Shown here one piece after another: positions 18,160 to 27,155 of a stretch of 64,000 nucleotides of DNA (position 1 is the stretch's first letter; each line of letters starts with the position of its first letter). The stretch covers positions 124,001 through 188,000 of the forward strand of contig LVBK01000018.1 in the NCBI GenBank assembly GCA_001604385.1. Direction: 5' to 3'. The notes under the pieces were generated by a model. That model was not told the origin of the DNA. It was given only the letters and a program-made list of their open reading frames with translations, and ran no database searches. This stretch comes from Spirochaetales bacterium Spiro_09. Its GTDB lineage: Bacteria > Spirochaetota > Spirochaetia > Treponematales > Treponemataceae. Both the position numbers and the translations under genes were made by a program.

Positions 18160-18687
18160 TTACCAGGAAAGGGAAGCAGGAAAGCTCAGGTCGGCATAGA
18201 GTCGGGCATTGCCAAAAAAGAAGACAGTACGCTCCATAAAGGCAGTCATAAAAGCGTCATCGCCTGTTTCAGGACTTTCCCCGGGAAACACAAAGACAAA
18301 ATACCAGCGCGATCGGTCACGGAGATTCTCGTTCATGGTTAATTGCCGCTCGAGCGCATACACACGCCCGTCCTCACGGTTACGCAAGACATACCAGGGA
18401 AATGCCCTGCGACCACCGGAATCCCACAACCCGGCATTAAACAACAGCGGCTGATCCAGTGCAAAAACGCGAACCGGGGATTGATCAGGCAGCCGGTATA
18501 CGCCATAAAGCGCAGGCAAATTATTCGGCCCGAAACCGGGAACCCCGGATACAGGGCGAATTCCTTCGACAAGAACGGCACGGGGCCGGTCTTGTGCCCA
18601 CAAACCGCCGGAAAACAGGCAAAAGGCAGGAACCAATACGAAAAACACGATTGAGAAAAGGCGTTTTATCGTATAAAATATGTTCAT
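18160..18687 (-). CDS. Hypothetical exported protein
   Basis: This 175-residue protein has a signal peptide (MNIFYTIKRLFSIVFFVLVPAF... ending near GLWAQ). The mature part of about 140 residues contains AVLVEGIRPVSGVPGFGPNN and WYFVFVFPGE. I recognise no family. The ATG at 18687 has a GGGAG site, which excludes the longer frame. Its 5' end overlaps the start of the divergent gene at 18680. It is first in a run with hisC and the phosphoesterase. Confidence 0.6.
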   Translation of the reverse strand: MNIFYTIKRLFSIVFFVLVPAFCLFSGGLWAQDRPRAVLVEGIRPVSGVPGFGPNNLPALYGVYRLPDQSPVRVFALDQPLLFNAGLWDSGGRRAFPWYVLRNREDGRVYALERQLTMNENLRDRSRWYFVFVFPGESPETGDDAFMTAFMERTVFFFGNARLYADLSFPASLSW

Positions 18688-20620
18688 GGCAGCTCCCACC
18701 GATCTTTCTGTATTATTGAGACTGTACACCGGAAAGCAGAACTCTCCTACTATCATAATACAGGATTTTAGCGACTATCTGCAAAAGTATTCACGACACT
18801 ATCTGCAGGAAAGCCCGGAGCTGATCCAGTACCTTGATGACACCCTTTCGGTCGTAACCCGCGAGCTGGAACGTCTCGAGGCCGACCGGCAGGTCGAGCT
18901 TGCCTCTGATTCCAAGGGTCGAAGGATTGTCTTCGTTCCCCAGTATTGCATTGACCGCATTGTACAGCGCTACAAGGAAATTGATGAACGCCCGGAAATT
19001 CCCTTTCCGCTTGTCAGCGAACTTCATGCAGGCTTTCCCACCCCCTCGCTCAAACAGATTCACATTACTACTGACTTTACCAGCCAGGGCGACGATGACA
19101 GCAGAACACGAACCATGTTGCATCAACTGATATTCCCGGACGACACGGCACCCCTTATATACCCTGGCTCCATATCACCGGAGAAAATGCTCGATCTTGC
19201 CATGGCAAAGATGAGAATGTTTTTACGCAAGGATGAATCACGCGACTACATCCAAAAACGAATGATGGTAGCCAGTCCCGGCAAGGAACTGACCATCAAG
19301 AACCAGCTCATACAGTTTCAGACACGCCCGAGCGAGTCGATGAGGGCATTCAAGCACTCAGGCGAAACCTTTTTCTTCTGGAGTTACCTCTGTTCGTTTA
19401 TCCGGCAGGATTATGCAAAAAAAGTTGAAAAAACACCCGAAGAGACCGCACTCATGCAATCCGTCTATATTGCGGAGTACATGAACAATTTCTATAAAAA
19501 CAGGGCACAACAGGAACTGCAACGGGAAACCGCCCTGAAAAACCTGGAATTATCCTTCCAGAAGGCGCCCTATTATTTCGACATGGAAACCATTACCCGT
19601 TTCACCGATTCGCGGGGAGTCCCCCTCCTCGGTCAATACCGGGATACCGACCTTGAATCGTTCATAAAGGAAAATACCAACGATGCAGGACCGGCCAGTC
19701 TTCCCCCGCTCCTGGTATTTCGCACGGAAACGGGAAACCGGTATTTTGTCCTCAAGGAAAAGGTTGTATCCATGGTTGTCCGGCTCGCAAACGAGGGTCG
19801 AAATATAATAAAGGAAAAACTGACGCGCGAGTGGTATCAGACCCTCAAGGCCTTTGACCAGGAAGAGTCAATGAAAAATCAGCATGCCTTCGAGAAACGG
19901 TTGGCCAGCCTGTGCCAGGAATATATCCCCGTACTTCATGGTGTCGTGAACGCGTCTTTTATTCCGCTTATGGCTATGGATACGACCAGCGAACTCCGGG
20001 ATTCTCAAAGCGGATTCCGCATGTTCGATCACGGCAGACTGGTTCCCTATTCCGTCCTGCTCATGCTTGACCGCCAGGAACTGCTTACCGATACCAGAAT
20101 CATGTTGCCCTTCTGGTACACTATACCCTTATTATCCAGCATCTTTGCATTGTTCATGCGGCCCCGGAAGGTAAAGACCCATAAAGAGTCCACCAGAAAA
20201 ATTTCCGGACAGGAAGAGCGAAATGCCGGCAGGGAAACAGAGTCAGGTTCGGGCAAAGATGGAGACGCGCGGGCAAAACGCAAACAGGAACTCAAAAAAG
20301 CAGTAGCCCAGGTTGAGCGCAGGCTTGTTCCAGAAGGCTCAACGCTCGCAAAGGAAATGCAAGCACGTCTTGATCTATGGAACCGAACGCTTGACCCGAC
20401 CATAAAGAACAACCTGACCGAAGATGTTAATTCCCTGGTCAGGGATTATATCCGCAGAATTCTGAAAACTATAAAGGCAAGCACCTTTGATCTGGCACGC
20501 ATCGAAAACTTGTCGGAAACGCTGGTGAACAGTCCCGGTCTCATCAAGATAAAGAACCGGGACGCCCTGCTTGAATATGTAGAGCTTTACATCATACAGC
20601 TGGTTCAAAACCTGAACTAG
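18680..20620 (+). CDS. Large spirochaete-type protein of unknown function
   Basis: This 646-residue, mostly charged and helical protein has no signal peptide. One hydrophobic stretch lies around residues 475-495 (LPFWYTIPLLSSIFALFM), followed by a lysine/glutamate-rich linker (HKESTRKISGQEERNAGRET) and a helical tail. I know of no enzymatic motif in it. Its composition and architecture resemble spirochaete hypothetical proteins. The start may be ATG 18680 or ATG 18686: TATAAA at 18672-18677 lies just upstream and no ribosome site is seen. The gene is monocistronic and diverges from the exported-protein gene. Confidence 0.7.
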   Translation: MFMAAPTDLSVLLRLYTGKQNSPTIIIQDFSDYLQKYSRHYLQESPELIQYLDDTLSVVTRELERLEADRQVELASDSKGRRIVFVPQYCIDRIVQRYKEIDERPEIPFPLVSELHAGFPTPSLKQIHITTDFTSQGDDDSRTRTMLHQLIFPDDTAPLIYPGSISPEKMLDLAMAKMRMFLRKDESRDYIQKRMMVASPGKELTIKNQLIQFQTRPSESMRAFKHSGETFFFWSYLCSFIRQDYAKKVEKTPEETALMQSVYIAEYMNNFYKNRAQQELQRETALKNLELSFQKAPYYFDMETITRFTDSRGVPLLGQYRDTDLESFIKENTNDAGPASLPPLLVFRTETGNRYFVLKEKVVSMVVRLANEGRNIIKEKLTREWYQTLKAFDQEESMKNQHAFEKRLASLCQEYIPVLHGVVNASFIPLMAMDTTSELRDSQSGFRMFDHGRLVPYSVLLMLDRQELLTDTRIMLPFWYTIPLLSSIFALFMRPRKVKTHKESTRKISGQEERNAGRETESGSGKDGDARAKRKQELKKAVAQVERRLVPEGSTLAKEMQARLDLWNRTLDPTIKNNLTEDVNSLVRDYIRRILKTIKASTFDLARIENLSETLVNSPGLIKIKNRDALLEYVELYIIQLVQNLN

Positions 20621-20635
20621 GCGCGCTCAGGGTAC

Positions 20636-22891
20636 CTAGCTTTTCGGTTTGGGCCGGTATGTACGCGCACCGGTATCCCGCGCAGACGGCTTTCTGCCAT
20701 GTCCGGAGCCTGGCTTTCCGTCTTTTTTGCGTAACGGACTTTTCTTTCGGGCGCGCTCATTCATTTGTTTATACTCTTCCATCTGATCGGGATCATAGAA
20801 ACCATCTTTCCAGTTAAAGCGTGAAACATCGGAGAGCGGCGTGCCTTTGCGAATCGAGTCCATGACTGTACGGTATTCCTGGCGCTCTATGTGAGTGCGG
20901 GACAGGTCAACCAGAATACGGGTAAAACCGCCTTTTGCAAGATGCGTCCGCTTGTCGGTCAGGGAAAAGGGCGTTTCGCTCATGACAAAGGAACCATCCG
21001 CAGTGGATAGCGCCTTGAAGGAGCCCCCTTGCCGGTCGGAAAACCAGGTAAAGGTATAATCCTTGGGAAGACGGAAGCGCATCCTGAAGAGCGCGGGATA
21101 GGCAAAGACCGTAACAATCACCTGTTTGCGATTATGCGTATCGATCGTCGCCTCAAGATTTTCCCGTGAATTCTCGAGGGGCGTAATGAATGAATACACA
21201 CCCTGTTTTGTCAGCCAATCCGCGGCCCACCGGTTAAAGGTATACAGATAGGGACCGGCAAGAAGCTTAAGTCCGCGGTTTCTGAGCATGCCGATGTGCG
21301 CAGGATTATTTACCACAAACTGCGTGTAGCCCGACTCCACAAGAAGATCGAGCCGGGCGATCAATTCATTTTCCGCGGCTTGCGGCACAAAGGGATCAAG
21401 AGAAATGATCAATTCCCGTTTGGAAAATGGCAGCGGCTTTGCCTGCTCCGCACCGTTTTCGCCCAGAAGCGCAGGAGCGGTTTCCGAATTAAGTTCCAGT
21501 ATCGCGCGGACGGGCCGGTCGGACAAAAGGGAGTACAAGTCTTCGATAGTCGAAACCTGCACATAGGTCCCCTCAGGAAAGCCGGTTTCCTCCCCGCGAT
21601 GGGGTTTCAGCTTAGTACCGTTCATGGCAGGCTCTGGAGGCACCTCCAGTTTCAGTTCAGGAAGGCGTTCATCAGCGGGCTGGGAGCGGTATTTGCCCAG
21701 ATCATTGGGCAGAACACGCGGATACCGTTTTGACATTGCCTTCGTCTGTATCAAATATACAGAATCTCCGGTTGCATAACCGGAGGGTATGTCAATCCAC
21801 AGTCTCCCGTCCTCCTGCTTGATGGAGCCGATTTTATGGCTGTCGCGGTTCGAATCATCCTTTTTGTGCAAACGGATTGAATCCCCCTCGTCGGGATCAT
21901 AGGACCCGCCCCGAAGGGATGCCAAAACGGTTTCACCAACCGTTTTGGTCCGTTCAATTTTTCCCAGATAAATGCCAGTACCACCAGATTGATCCGGATT
22001 CAGCACATTCTCGGCACTGCTTGATTCGTACCAGTACCGGGTTTTCGCCCGGGCAAAGTCGTTGGCCAGCATGCGTCTTCCCGTTTCAACCGCGGCTTTG
22101 CGGTCATGTTCCCAGTTATCGAGAACATACCGATAAGCAGCCACAACGGTACCGACATACTCGGCGCTTTTCATGCGCCCCTCGATCTTGAATGAATGAA
22201 CCCCGGCCTGAACAAGGTCGGGAATGTAATCAATGAGCTGAAGATCGTGCGGCGAGAAAAAATACCCCTGCCGCGTACCGCCCTTTTCCTCGGCGGTGTA
22301 CAGACGCCGGCAAGCCTGCGCGCACATTCCCCTGTTGGCAGATTTTCCACCGAGGAAACTGGAAAACAAGCACAGGCCGGACTCGCTGACGCACAGCGCT
22401 CCATGAACAAACACCTCAAGTTCGCAGGACGTTTGTTCCTTGATCGCGCGCACCTCGGCAAGGCCCAGCTCGCGCGCAAGCACTACCCGGGAGACGCCCG
22501 ACCGGCTCATCGTATTTGCGGCACGGGCGCTGGCGATATTCATCTGCGTCGATGCATGTATGCGAAGTTTCGGGAAATGAGTGCGCGCGAGATTGAGTAC
22601 GCCGAAATCCTGGACGATCAGGCCATCGGGGCCGATTCGGTCAAGATAGGCCAGAAAACGGTACATCCGCTCGGTTTCCCGCTCTTCAAGCACGGTATTC
22701 ACCGTGACAAGCACCTTTTTCCCGCGATGATGCAAGGTTTCAACCGCAGCCTCAAACTGTGACCAGGCAAAGTTGGTTGTCCTCAGTCTTGCATTGAAAC
22801 TTTTAAGTCCAAGATATACCGCGTCAGCACCCTCGTTGATTGCCGCGTCCAAAGCTTCCGGGTTTCCCGCGGGAGCCAATAATTCTGCCAT
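20636..22891 (-). CDS. Peptidase U32 family protein
   Basis: This 750-residue protein has the U32 core: ELLAPAGNPEALDAAINEGADAVYLG at the start, LEVFVHGALCVSESGLC, then SANRGMCAQACRR and FKIEGRMKSAEYVG. Cysteines in this block are typical of the YegQ/RlhA branch, whose members modify RNA, whereas the older name implies collagenase activity. The long second half contains a C-terminal domain seen in large U32 proteins. The last 45 residues are very basic (RKKSPLRKKDG). The ATG at 22891 has GGAGG five bases upstream; an upstream ATG at 22921 has none. Real activity, RNA hydroxylation or peptidase, is undetermined. Confidence 0.88.
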   Translation of the reverse strand: MAELLAPAGNPEALDAAINEGADAVYLGLKSFNARLRTTNFAWSQFEAAVETLHHRGKKVLVTVNTVLEERETERMYRFLAYLDRIGPDGLIVQDFGVLNLARTHFPKLRIHASTQMNIASARAANTMSRSGVSRVVLARELGLAEVRAIKEQTSCELEVFVHGALCVSESGLCLFSSFLGGKSANRGMCAQACRRLYTAEEKGGTRQGYFFSPHDLQLIDYIPDLVQAGVHSFKIEGRMKSAEYVGTVVAAYRYVLDNWEHDRKAAVETGRRMLANDFARAKTRYWYESSSAENVLNPDQSGGTGIYLGKIERTKTVGETVLASLRGGSYDPDEGDSIRLHKKDDSNRDSHKIGSIKQEDGRLWIDIPSGYATGDSVYLIQTKAMSKRYPRVLPNDLGKYRSQPADERLPELKLEVPPEPAMNGTKLKPHRGEETGFPEGTYVQVSTIEDLYSLLSDRPVRAILELNSETAPALLGENGAEQAKPLPFSKRELIISLDPFVPQAAENELIARLDLLVESGYTQFVVNNPAHIGMLRNRGLKLLAGPYLYTFNRWAADWLTKQGVYSFITPLENSRENLEATIDTHNRKQVIVTVFAYPALFRMRFRLPKDYTFTWFSDRQGGSFKALSTADGSFVMSETPFSLTDKRTHLAKGGFTRILVDLSRTHIERQEYRTVMDSIRKGTPLSDVSRFNWKDGFYDPDQMEEYKQMNERARKKSPLRKKDGKPGSGHGRKPSARDTGARTYRPKPKS

Positions 22892-23058
22892 GTAAGCCTC
22901 CATCGGCATCCTCGAATGCATCCTTCATGTCAAAAAAAAACACAGGGGTTTCCAGCCATATAAAAGAATACGGCTCGAAGGACGAATCAGGTTCAAGGAT
23001 ATGTTCCTGCATGGATGATTGTACTCTGAAAGCGGCCCGAGTGCAAAGACCGCACCTG

Positions 23059-24102
23059 TCAGGGTGAATAATTGATGAAACCGGGACTCCCCTTGCCAGT
23101 CGGGCAGATGATCCAGACATCGCCTGTTGAAGAGCGCACGCGGCCCAGGGTACGTGTCGCACTGTGTCCCGCAGTCAACGCGGCATCCGCGGGGAGAGGC
23201 CCGTTCTGCCATAATCCCGCCTCCCACACGGCAACGGCGCTTTCCCGGACAAGATCGGTCGGCCACTCATCACTATTACCATCCGAACACAAAAGAGCAT
23301 CCATCATCGGGCCACCCTTTCGCTCGCGAACAATAATCACATTGTCAGTTTTGAGGGGAGCTTTGGTTTGCGTGTCCCACAAATCAAGAGCCTCGCTGTG
23401 CGCATCCTTGCCGCCGGATAGAGACAAGTCGGTATCTTCGTTAATCACACCCTCTTCAACGGAGCGGAAATGAAGAACAATGTAGAGACCCGCAGGAACT
23501 TCAATGGCCGGAAAAGTATACACAGGTGATACGGTATTCCGCGCATTGAAAACCTCGATCCCGGCCAGATTTCCTCTCCCGGTTACCACAAATTCAATAA
23601 ACTCCACACGCGGCTTCGAATAGGCAAAGCGCACTTCGTTTATAGAAAGCCGCGCAGGAGTCCCGTTCCAGGCGATTACCGGAACAGCGAAAGATAGCGT
23701 GTTTCCCCGTTCGTCCCGCACCCGCGCACTGATTACCAGATGACTTCCAGCAGGCATTGACCGGGAAGAGGTAAACATAATTGTCGAAGAAGAAGCTTCA
23801 CCGCTCCAGGTCAGGGACAGTACATCATCCTCGACGACAAGCTCAGCCTCAAGGACCGTCACCGGAGCTGAAAAACGGGCGGAATAGGTCTGTGCGCCCA
23901 CGACATCCATCCCCAGAAAACCCGGGGGAGCGGTCGCACCGCCGAAAACCGACACAATTGTCGGATCTACCGCGCATCCAGCGGACAGGCAGAAAAAGAC
24001 AACCGGGAGCAACCGGAGACAGACGGACAATGACAGTCGGGTAACCGATTGGCGAATGCCTGCGGGCCGGGCGTCAGGTACACATGAAAGAATGGGAATC
24101 AT
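23059..24102 (-). CDS. Lamin-tail-domain lipoprotein
   Basis: This protein of about 347 residues has a long basic N-region, a hydrophobic segment and the lipobox LSAGC, giving a lipid-anchored protein. After an Ig-like N-domain comes a lamin-tail (LTD) pattern: LSINEVRFAYSKPRVEFIEF, then LAGIEVFNARNTVSP and PAGLYIVLHF. The end SPGFINYSP is the usual LTD closing motif. The ATG at 24102 has GGAGG seven bases upstream. LTD lipoproteins are common in spirochaetes and other bacteria; their ligands are mostly unknown. Confidence 0.82.
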   Translation of the reverse strand: MIPILSCVPDARPAGIRQSVTRLSLSVCLRLLPVVFFCLSAGCAVDPTIVSVFGGATAPPGFLGMDVVGAQTYSARFSAPVTVLEAELVVEDDVLSLTWSGEASSSTIMFTSSRSMPAGSHLVISARVRDERGNTLSFAVPVIAWNGTPARLSINEVRFAYSKPRVEFIEFVVTGRGNLAGIEVFNARNTVSPVYTFPAIEVPAGLYIVLHFRSVEEGVINEDTDLSLSGGKDAHSEALDLWDTQTKAPLKTDNVIIVRERKGGPMMDALLCSDGNSDEWPTDLVRESAVAVWEAGLWQNGPLPADAALTAGHSATRTLGRVRSSTGDVWIICPTGKGSPGFINYSP

Positions 24103-24171
24103 GGGGCAGCCTCCGACTCTTCCATATGCCGGGATATCGCATTTTGCCCGCTTTTTTGATACGATGACACA

Positions 24172-24555
24172 ATGAAATATCGCATACACCTTCTTGAACT
24201 CCACAAAACGATTATGGCCGGCGAGAATGGCGCAGCCCCGGACGGGACTGAAGAAGTCAGGGAATACCGGTCACGGGTACGGATAAATGACCTGGAACCG
24301 GCGGCCGACGATCATCTTTCTGTGGAATATAGCGAATCCCGAATTGAACCCGGATTATATCTTTTTACTCAGCATGAATTTACCTTACACGAACAGAGTG
24401 AACGGGAATTGTTTCGTTCAGCCTCGGAAGAGCTCTGGCTCGAGTCACTATGGAGGGAGGCCCGCTTTATAGACGACAGCGTATATGTTCGCCTGTTGTC
24501 GGAAGATGGCAGGAGGGTATACCAGGTACTCCGGCCCATTGCCAGGCAGGAGTAA
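24172..24555 (+). CDS. Hypothetical small acidic protein
   Basis: This 127-residue soluble protein is rich in E, R and L (HEQSERELFRSASEELWLESL). I recognise no family or signal peptide. A TACGAT box ends six bases before the ATG. It diverges from the LTD lipoprotein gene and converges on the DUF2259-like gene. Confidence 0.55.
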   Translation: MKYRIHLLELHKTIMAGENGAAPDGTEEVREYRSRVRINDLEPAADDHLSVEYSESRIEPGLYLFTQHEFTLHEQSERELFRSASEELWLESLWREARFIDDSVYVRLLSEDGRRVYQVLRPIARQE

Positions 24556-24575
24556 TCCGGTCGGAGAGCGTTATT

Positions 24576-25256
24576 CTAGAAGCGAACTGTTTCAACCATA
24601 AAGCGGGTAGAAGTACCCTGAGCATTGAATTCTTCTTTTTCAATGACAAACACAAGGGAAGTCCCGCTTGAGTCTGTCATGACACGACGTACTGAATACG
24701 ACACGACACCGGTACGCCGGAAATCCGGAAGACCGAGCGTTTTTAGCGTTTTTATTCCATTGGCATCGGTTTTGCTCAACTGAAGATGGAAGGATGACCG
24801 AACGGTCGCCTGAGCTCCTTCAGTGCGGGAATGAAGGCTGACCTGATAATCGGCACCGGTTTCAAAGTCCCGAAAGGAAAGCACACTGTTGTCTTTTACT
24901 GCGTCAGTCTTCACATACAGGGGTCTGCCGGTATTGGTTCCGTCAACGCCAACCCGTTTCAAAAACCGGCTGGAATCATTCTTCAATGCCGAGAAGACCG
25001 ACACACTGTCCCTGCCCGAGGTATGTGCCGATGGAGGCGTGGAAAACTTTCCGCCGGGTATAAATGAATTCTGTGCGACGTCGACACAAAAGATATCTGC
25101 GTATGCCTGAAAGGTTCCGTCAACTGTGCCATGCTGGGCAAAAACGAAGCGCGTACCGTCAGGCGAAAAACCCAGATTCACAAAATGCGCTACATCACCC
25201 GCCCATACACCAGCTACGAGCAATCCTGTCACTACACTCATTATGATCTTTCGCAT
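24576..25256 (-). CDS. DUF2259-type predicted secreted protein
   Basis: This 226-residue protein starts MRKIIMSVVTGLLVAGVWAGD, a signal peptide, and continues FVNLGFSPDGTRFVFAQHG. The phrase FSPDGTRFVFAQ and the later ADIFCVDVAQNSF resemble the DUF2259 family, found largely in spirochaetes. The repeated SPDG-like pattern suggests a TolB/propeller-blade-like strand set, but the function is unknown. The ATG at 25256 has a GGGAG site; a much longer open frame upstream lacks any start signal. Confidence 0.72.
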   Translation of the reverse strand: MRKIIMSVVTGLLVAGVWAGDVAHFVNLGFSPDGTRFVFAQHGTVDGTFQAYADIFCVDVAQNSFIPGGKFSTPPSAHTSGRDSVSVFSALKNDSSRFLKRVGVDGTNTGRPLYVKTDAVKDNSVLSFRDFETGADYQVSLHSRTEGAQATVRSSFHLQLSKTDANGIKTLKTLGLPDFRRTGVVSYSVRRVMTDSSGTSLVFVIEKEEFNAQGTSTRFMVETVRF

Positions 25257-25421
25257 CGCCTTCTCCCCGATTGTGCACAGTATCCATCCCGCCAACACAG
25301 GCGCGAGATTCTGTATTGTGTATCGGCATATGTGTGACCGCACTTTAGGCTCCATAGTGATAACCGCTTCCGCGTCAAAGTCTGTTCCCCTGAACAGCCT
25401 AACAGTGGTATTATTGCAGTC

Positions 25422-26252
25422 ATGACCATCGCGACACGCAACCGTTTTATTACTGTATCGGTACTTTTTTCCATTCTTGCAGTTCTGGCTTCCGGAACTA
25501 TAGTTGTCCGGCTCCTGCTGGATAATACTCCACCCGATCCGGCTCTCTTCCGGCGCAGTACACTGGCTGGCCTGCACGAACTATACCCGCCCTACAACCA
25601 CCTGCCCGTCCTTTTTTCCATAGTACTGTTTCCGTTTATTTCCCTGTCAGGACTTCTGTATATTCTGTTCGGGTTCGAAAAAACGCAATCTACGGAAATA
25701 ACATTTTTTGCGACCGGTATACTGGCCCTCTCGCTCGAATCAGTTCGCCTTCTGGTTCCCCTCTACGAACTCTGGAATCATTCTTCCTTTTATTTGCTCG
25801 CGATCACCAGGGTCATTATCTTCAGCAGAATATTTGTCGTCCTGTCCTTTCTCTGCAGCATTCTCATCGCCACCATTCAGACGGCCGCCCAGCAGATCGC
25901 GGGGACAATCTTCATACTTATGTTTATCGCATTCTCCCTTGCGAACCGTATCCCGCTCAATACGGAAACCATTTCAGTCCTGTATGTCCTTCAGTTTGGC
26001 CATGAAGGCATGCTGTACCTTGTTTTGGCCCTGTTTGGTTTAACCGCGATTTTGTCCTATTTCTTTCAGGGGAAAACGCGGGGCATACCCGAGTATTACG
26101 GGGCTGGAACCGGCGGCGGAACGTTTCTGTGTGGATATGCCCTTCTTTTGATCAGTGATGCCTGGTTGATTTTGGCAGCGGGAAGCATATTGTTCGTATT
26201 CGGCATTCGAGCCTATTTACGCAACATGCACCGGTATTATATGTGGCAATAA
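25422..26252 (+). CDS. Hypothetical polytopic membrane protein
   Basis: This 276-residue protein has about seven or eight hydrophobic helices. The first is VSVLFSILAVLASGTIVVRLL and the last is WLILAAGSILFVFGI. Its helix pattern recalls 7TM sensor-type modules without a cytoplasmic output domain, but I see no named motif. TATTAT ends seven bases before the ATG and no ribosome site is seen. It converges on the lipid-kinase-like gene eight bases away. Confidence 0.62.
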   Translation: MTIATRNRFITVSVLFSILAVLASGTIVVRLLLDNTPPDPALFRRSTLAGLHELYPPYNHLPVLFSIVLFPFISLSGLLYILFGFEKTQSTEITFFATGILALSLESVRLLVPLYELWNHSSFYLLAITRVIIFSRIFVVLSFLCSILIATIQTAAQQIAGTIFILMFIAFSLANRIPLNTETISVLYVLQFGHEGMLYLVLALFGLTAILSYFFQGKTRGIPEYYGAGTGGGTFLCGYALLLISDAWLILAAGSILFVFGIRAYLRNMHRYYMWQ

Positions 26253-26260
26253 TGATTGTC

Positions 26261-26896
26261 TCAGTACGGAACAAGGTTAAACATACACAAAAAAACCCCG
26301 ATAACAAGCGGAATAAGCAAGTTGTCGTAATCCTTCAGGGGAAGCACTTCAATCAATACGGCAATGAGGGCCACACTGAGCGCAACCGTAAGGCTGCCGG
26401 TGAGCAAGCCGGTTGATACAAGCACCGCCAAAAAGCAAGCCGAACTTCCTTCCAGGGTTTTACCCCGGGCATAAGGAAGCTCGATACGACCGTACAGCTT
26501 GCCGGCAAGACTTGCAACGCCGTCACCGAAAGCAAGTGCGCATATACCTATTGCCGCCACGGGTTGGGGAAAAAGTACCAATGAAAATAAAATCCCTATT
26601 GCCATGGTCACCGGTCCCAGAACAAATTGACCCTCATCCCGCTTTCGCGCCGCATACGAGGTAATTCTTGATATAAAGGGAACAGGATAACCGGACAGGC
26701 GGCGATATTCGCAAAAAATATACAGGCACACGACAACCGACAACGAAGTAACGGTACCACTATAATGAGTGGAAGCCATCACCGGCACCAGTGACGCACA
26801 AAAATGAATTGATTTTCGGAAGGTTTCTTTCAGAAGGTCATTCACTGTCGCTGAATGAGATATTTTGCGGTATCTGAAATCTGACAGAAAACCCAT
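26261..26896 (-). CDS. Diacylglycerol/dolichol kinase-like membrane enzyme
   Basis: This protein of about 211 residues with several membrane helices has FRKSIHFCASLVPV near its start and GDGVASLAGKLYGR followed by KTLEGSSACFLAV. These are the signature motifs of the phytol/dolichol kinase and DGK1-like family (CTP-dependent lipid kinases), related to CdsA. Likely role: phosphorylation of an isoprenoid alcohol or diacylglycerol. The ATG at 26896 follows AAGGG by seven bases; another ATG at 26911 is possible. Confidence 0.8.
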   Translation of the reverse strand: MGFLSDFRYRKISHSATVNDLLKETFRKSIHFCASLVPVMASTHYSGTVTSLSVVVCLYIFCEYRRLSGYPVPFISRITSYAARKRDEGQFVLGPVTMAIGILFSLVLFPQPVAAIGICALAFGDGVASLAGKLYGRIELPYARGKTLEGSSACFLAVLVSTGLLTGSLTVALSVALIAVLIEVLPLKDYDNLLIPLVIGVFLCMFNLVPY

Positions 26897-27001
26897 CAAT
26901 ACGCCCTTCATGGAGTGAAAGTATAGCACGGAAGACAGGAAAAACAACGCAGGTGATATAAAAAGGCCCTGTATTTCAGAAGCAGAAAGCTTTTCTGTTA
27001 T

Positions 27002-27073
27002 TGGACGTTACTGGATTTGAACCAGTGACTTCTACCGTGTGAAGGTAGCACTCTACCACTGAGTTAAACGTCC
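27002..27073 (-). tRNA. tRNA-Val (anticodon CAC)
   Basis: The minus strand folds fully. The acceptor stem GGACGTT pairs with AACGTCC, and the D stem is ACTC/GAGT with the loop AGTGGTA. The anticodon stem CTACC/GGTAG has the loop TTCACAC. The T stem ACTGG/CCAGT has the loop TTCAAAT, and the discriminator base is A. The anticodon CAC reads GUG valine codons. CCA is not encoded. Confidence 0.93.
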
Positions 27074-27155
27074 GTACATGCAAAACTGTTCCCATGATAG
27101 CAAGAGAGAGGCTGTTTTGCAAGGGTGATTCCTTCATTTTCAGATCGGAACGGCC

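Noticed and set aside
22892-23058. Possible small gene between the U32 and lipoprotein genes
   Set aside because: The open frames here have no ribosome site and run into neighbouring genes; nothing supports a real product.
26983-26997. Small hairpin (CAGAAA/TTTCTG) downstream of the tRNA as a terminator
   Set aside because: The stem is only six weak pairs and no T-run follows directly, so I do not call it.
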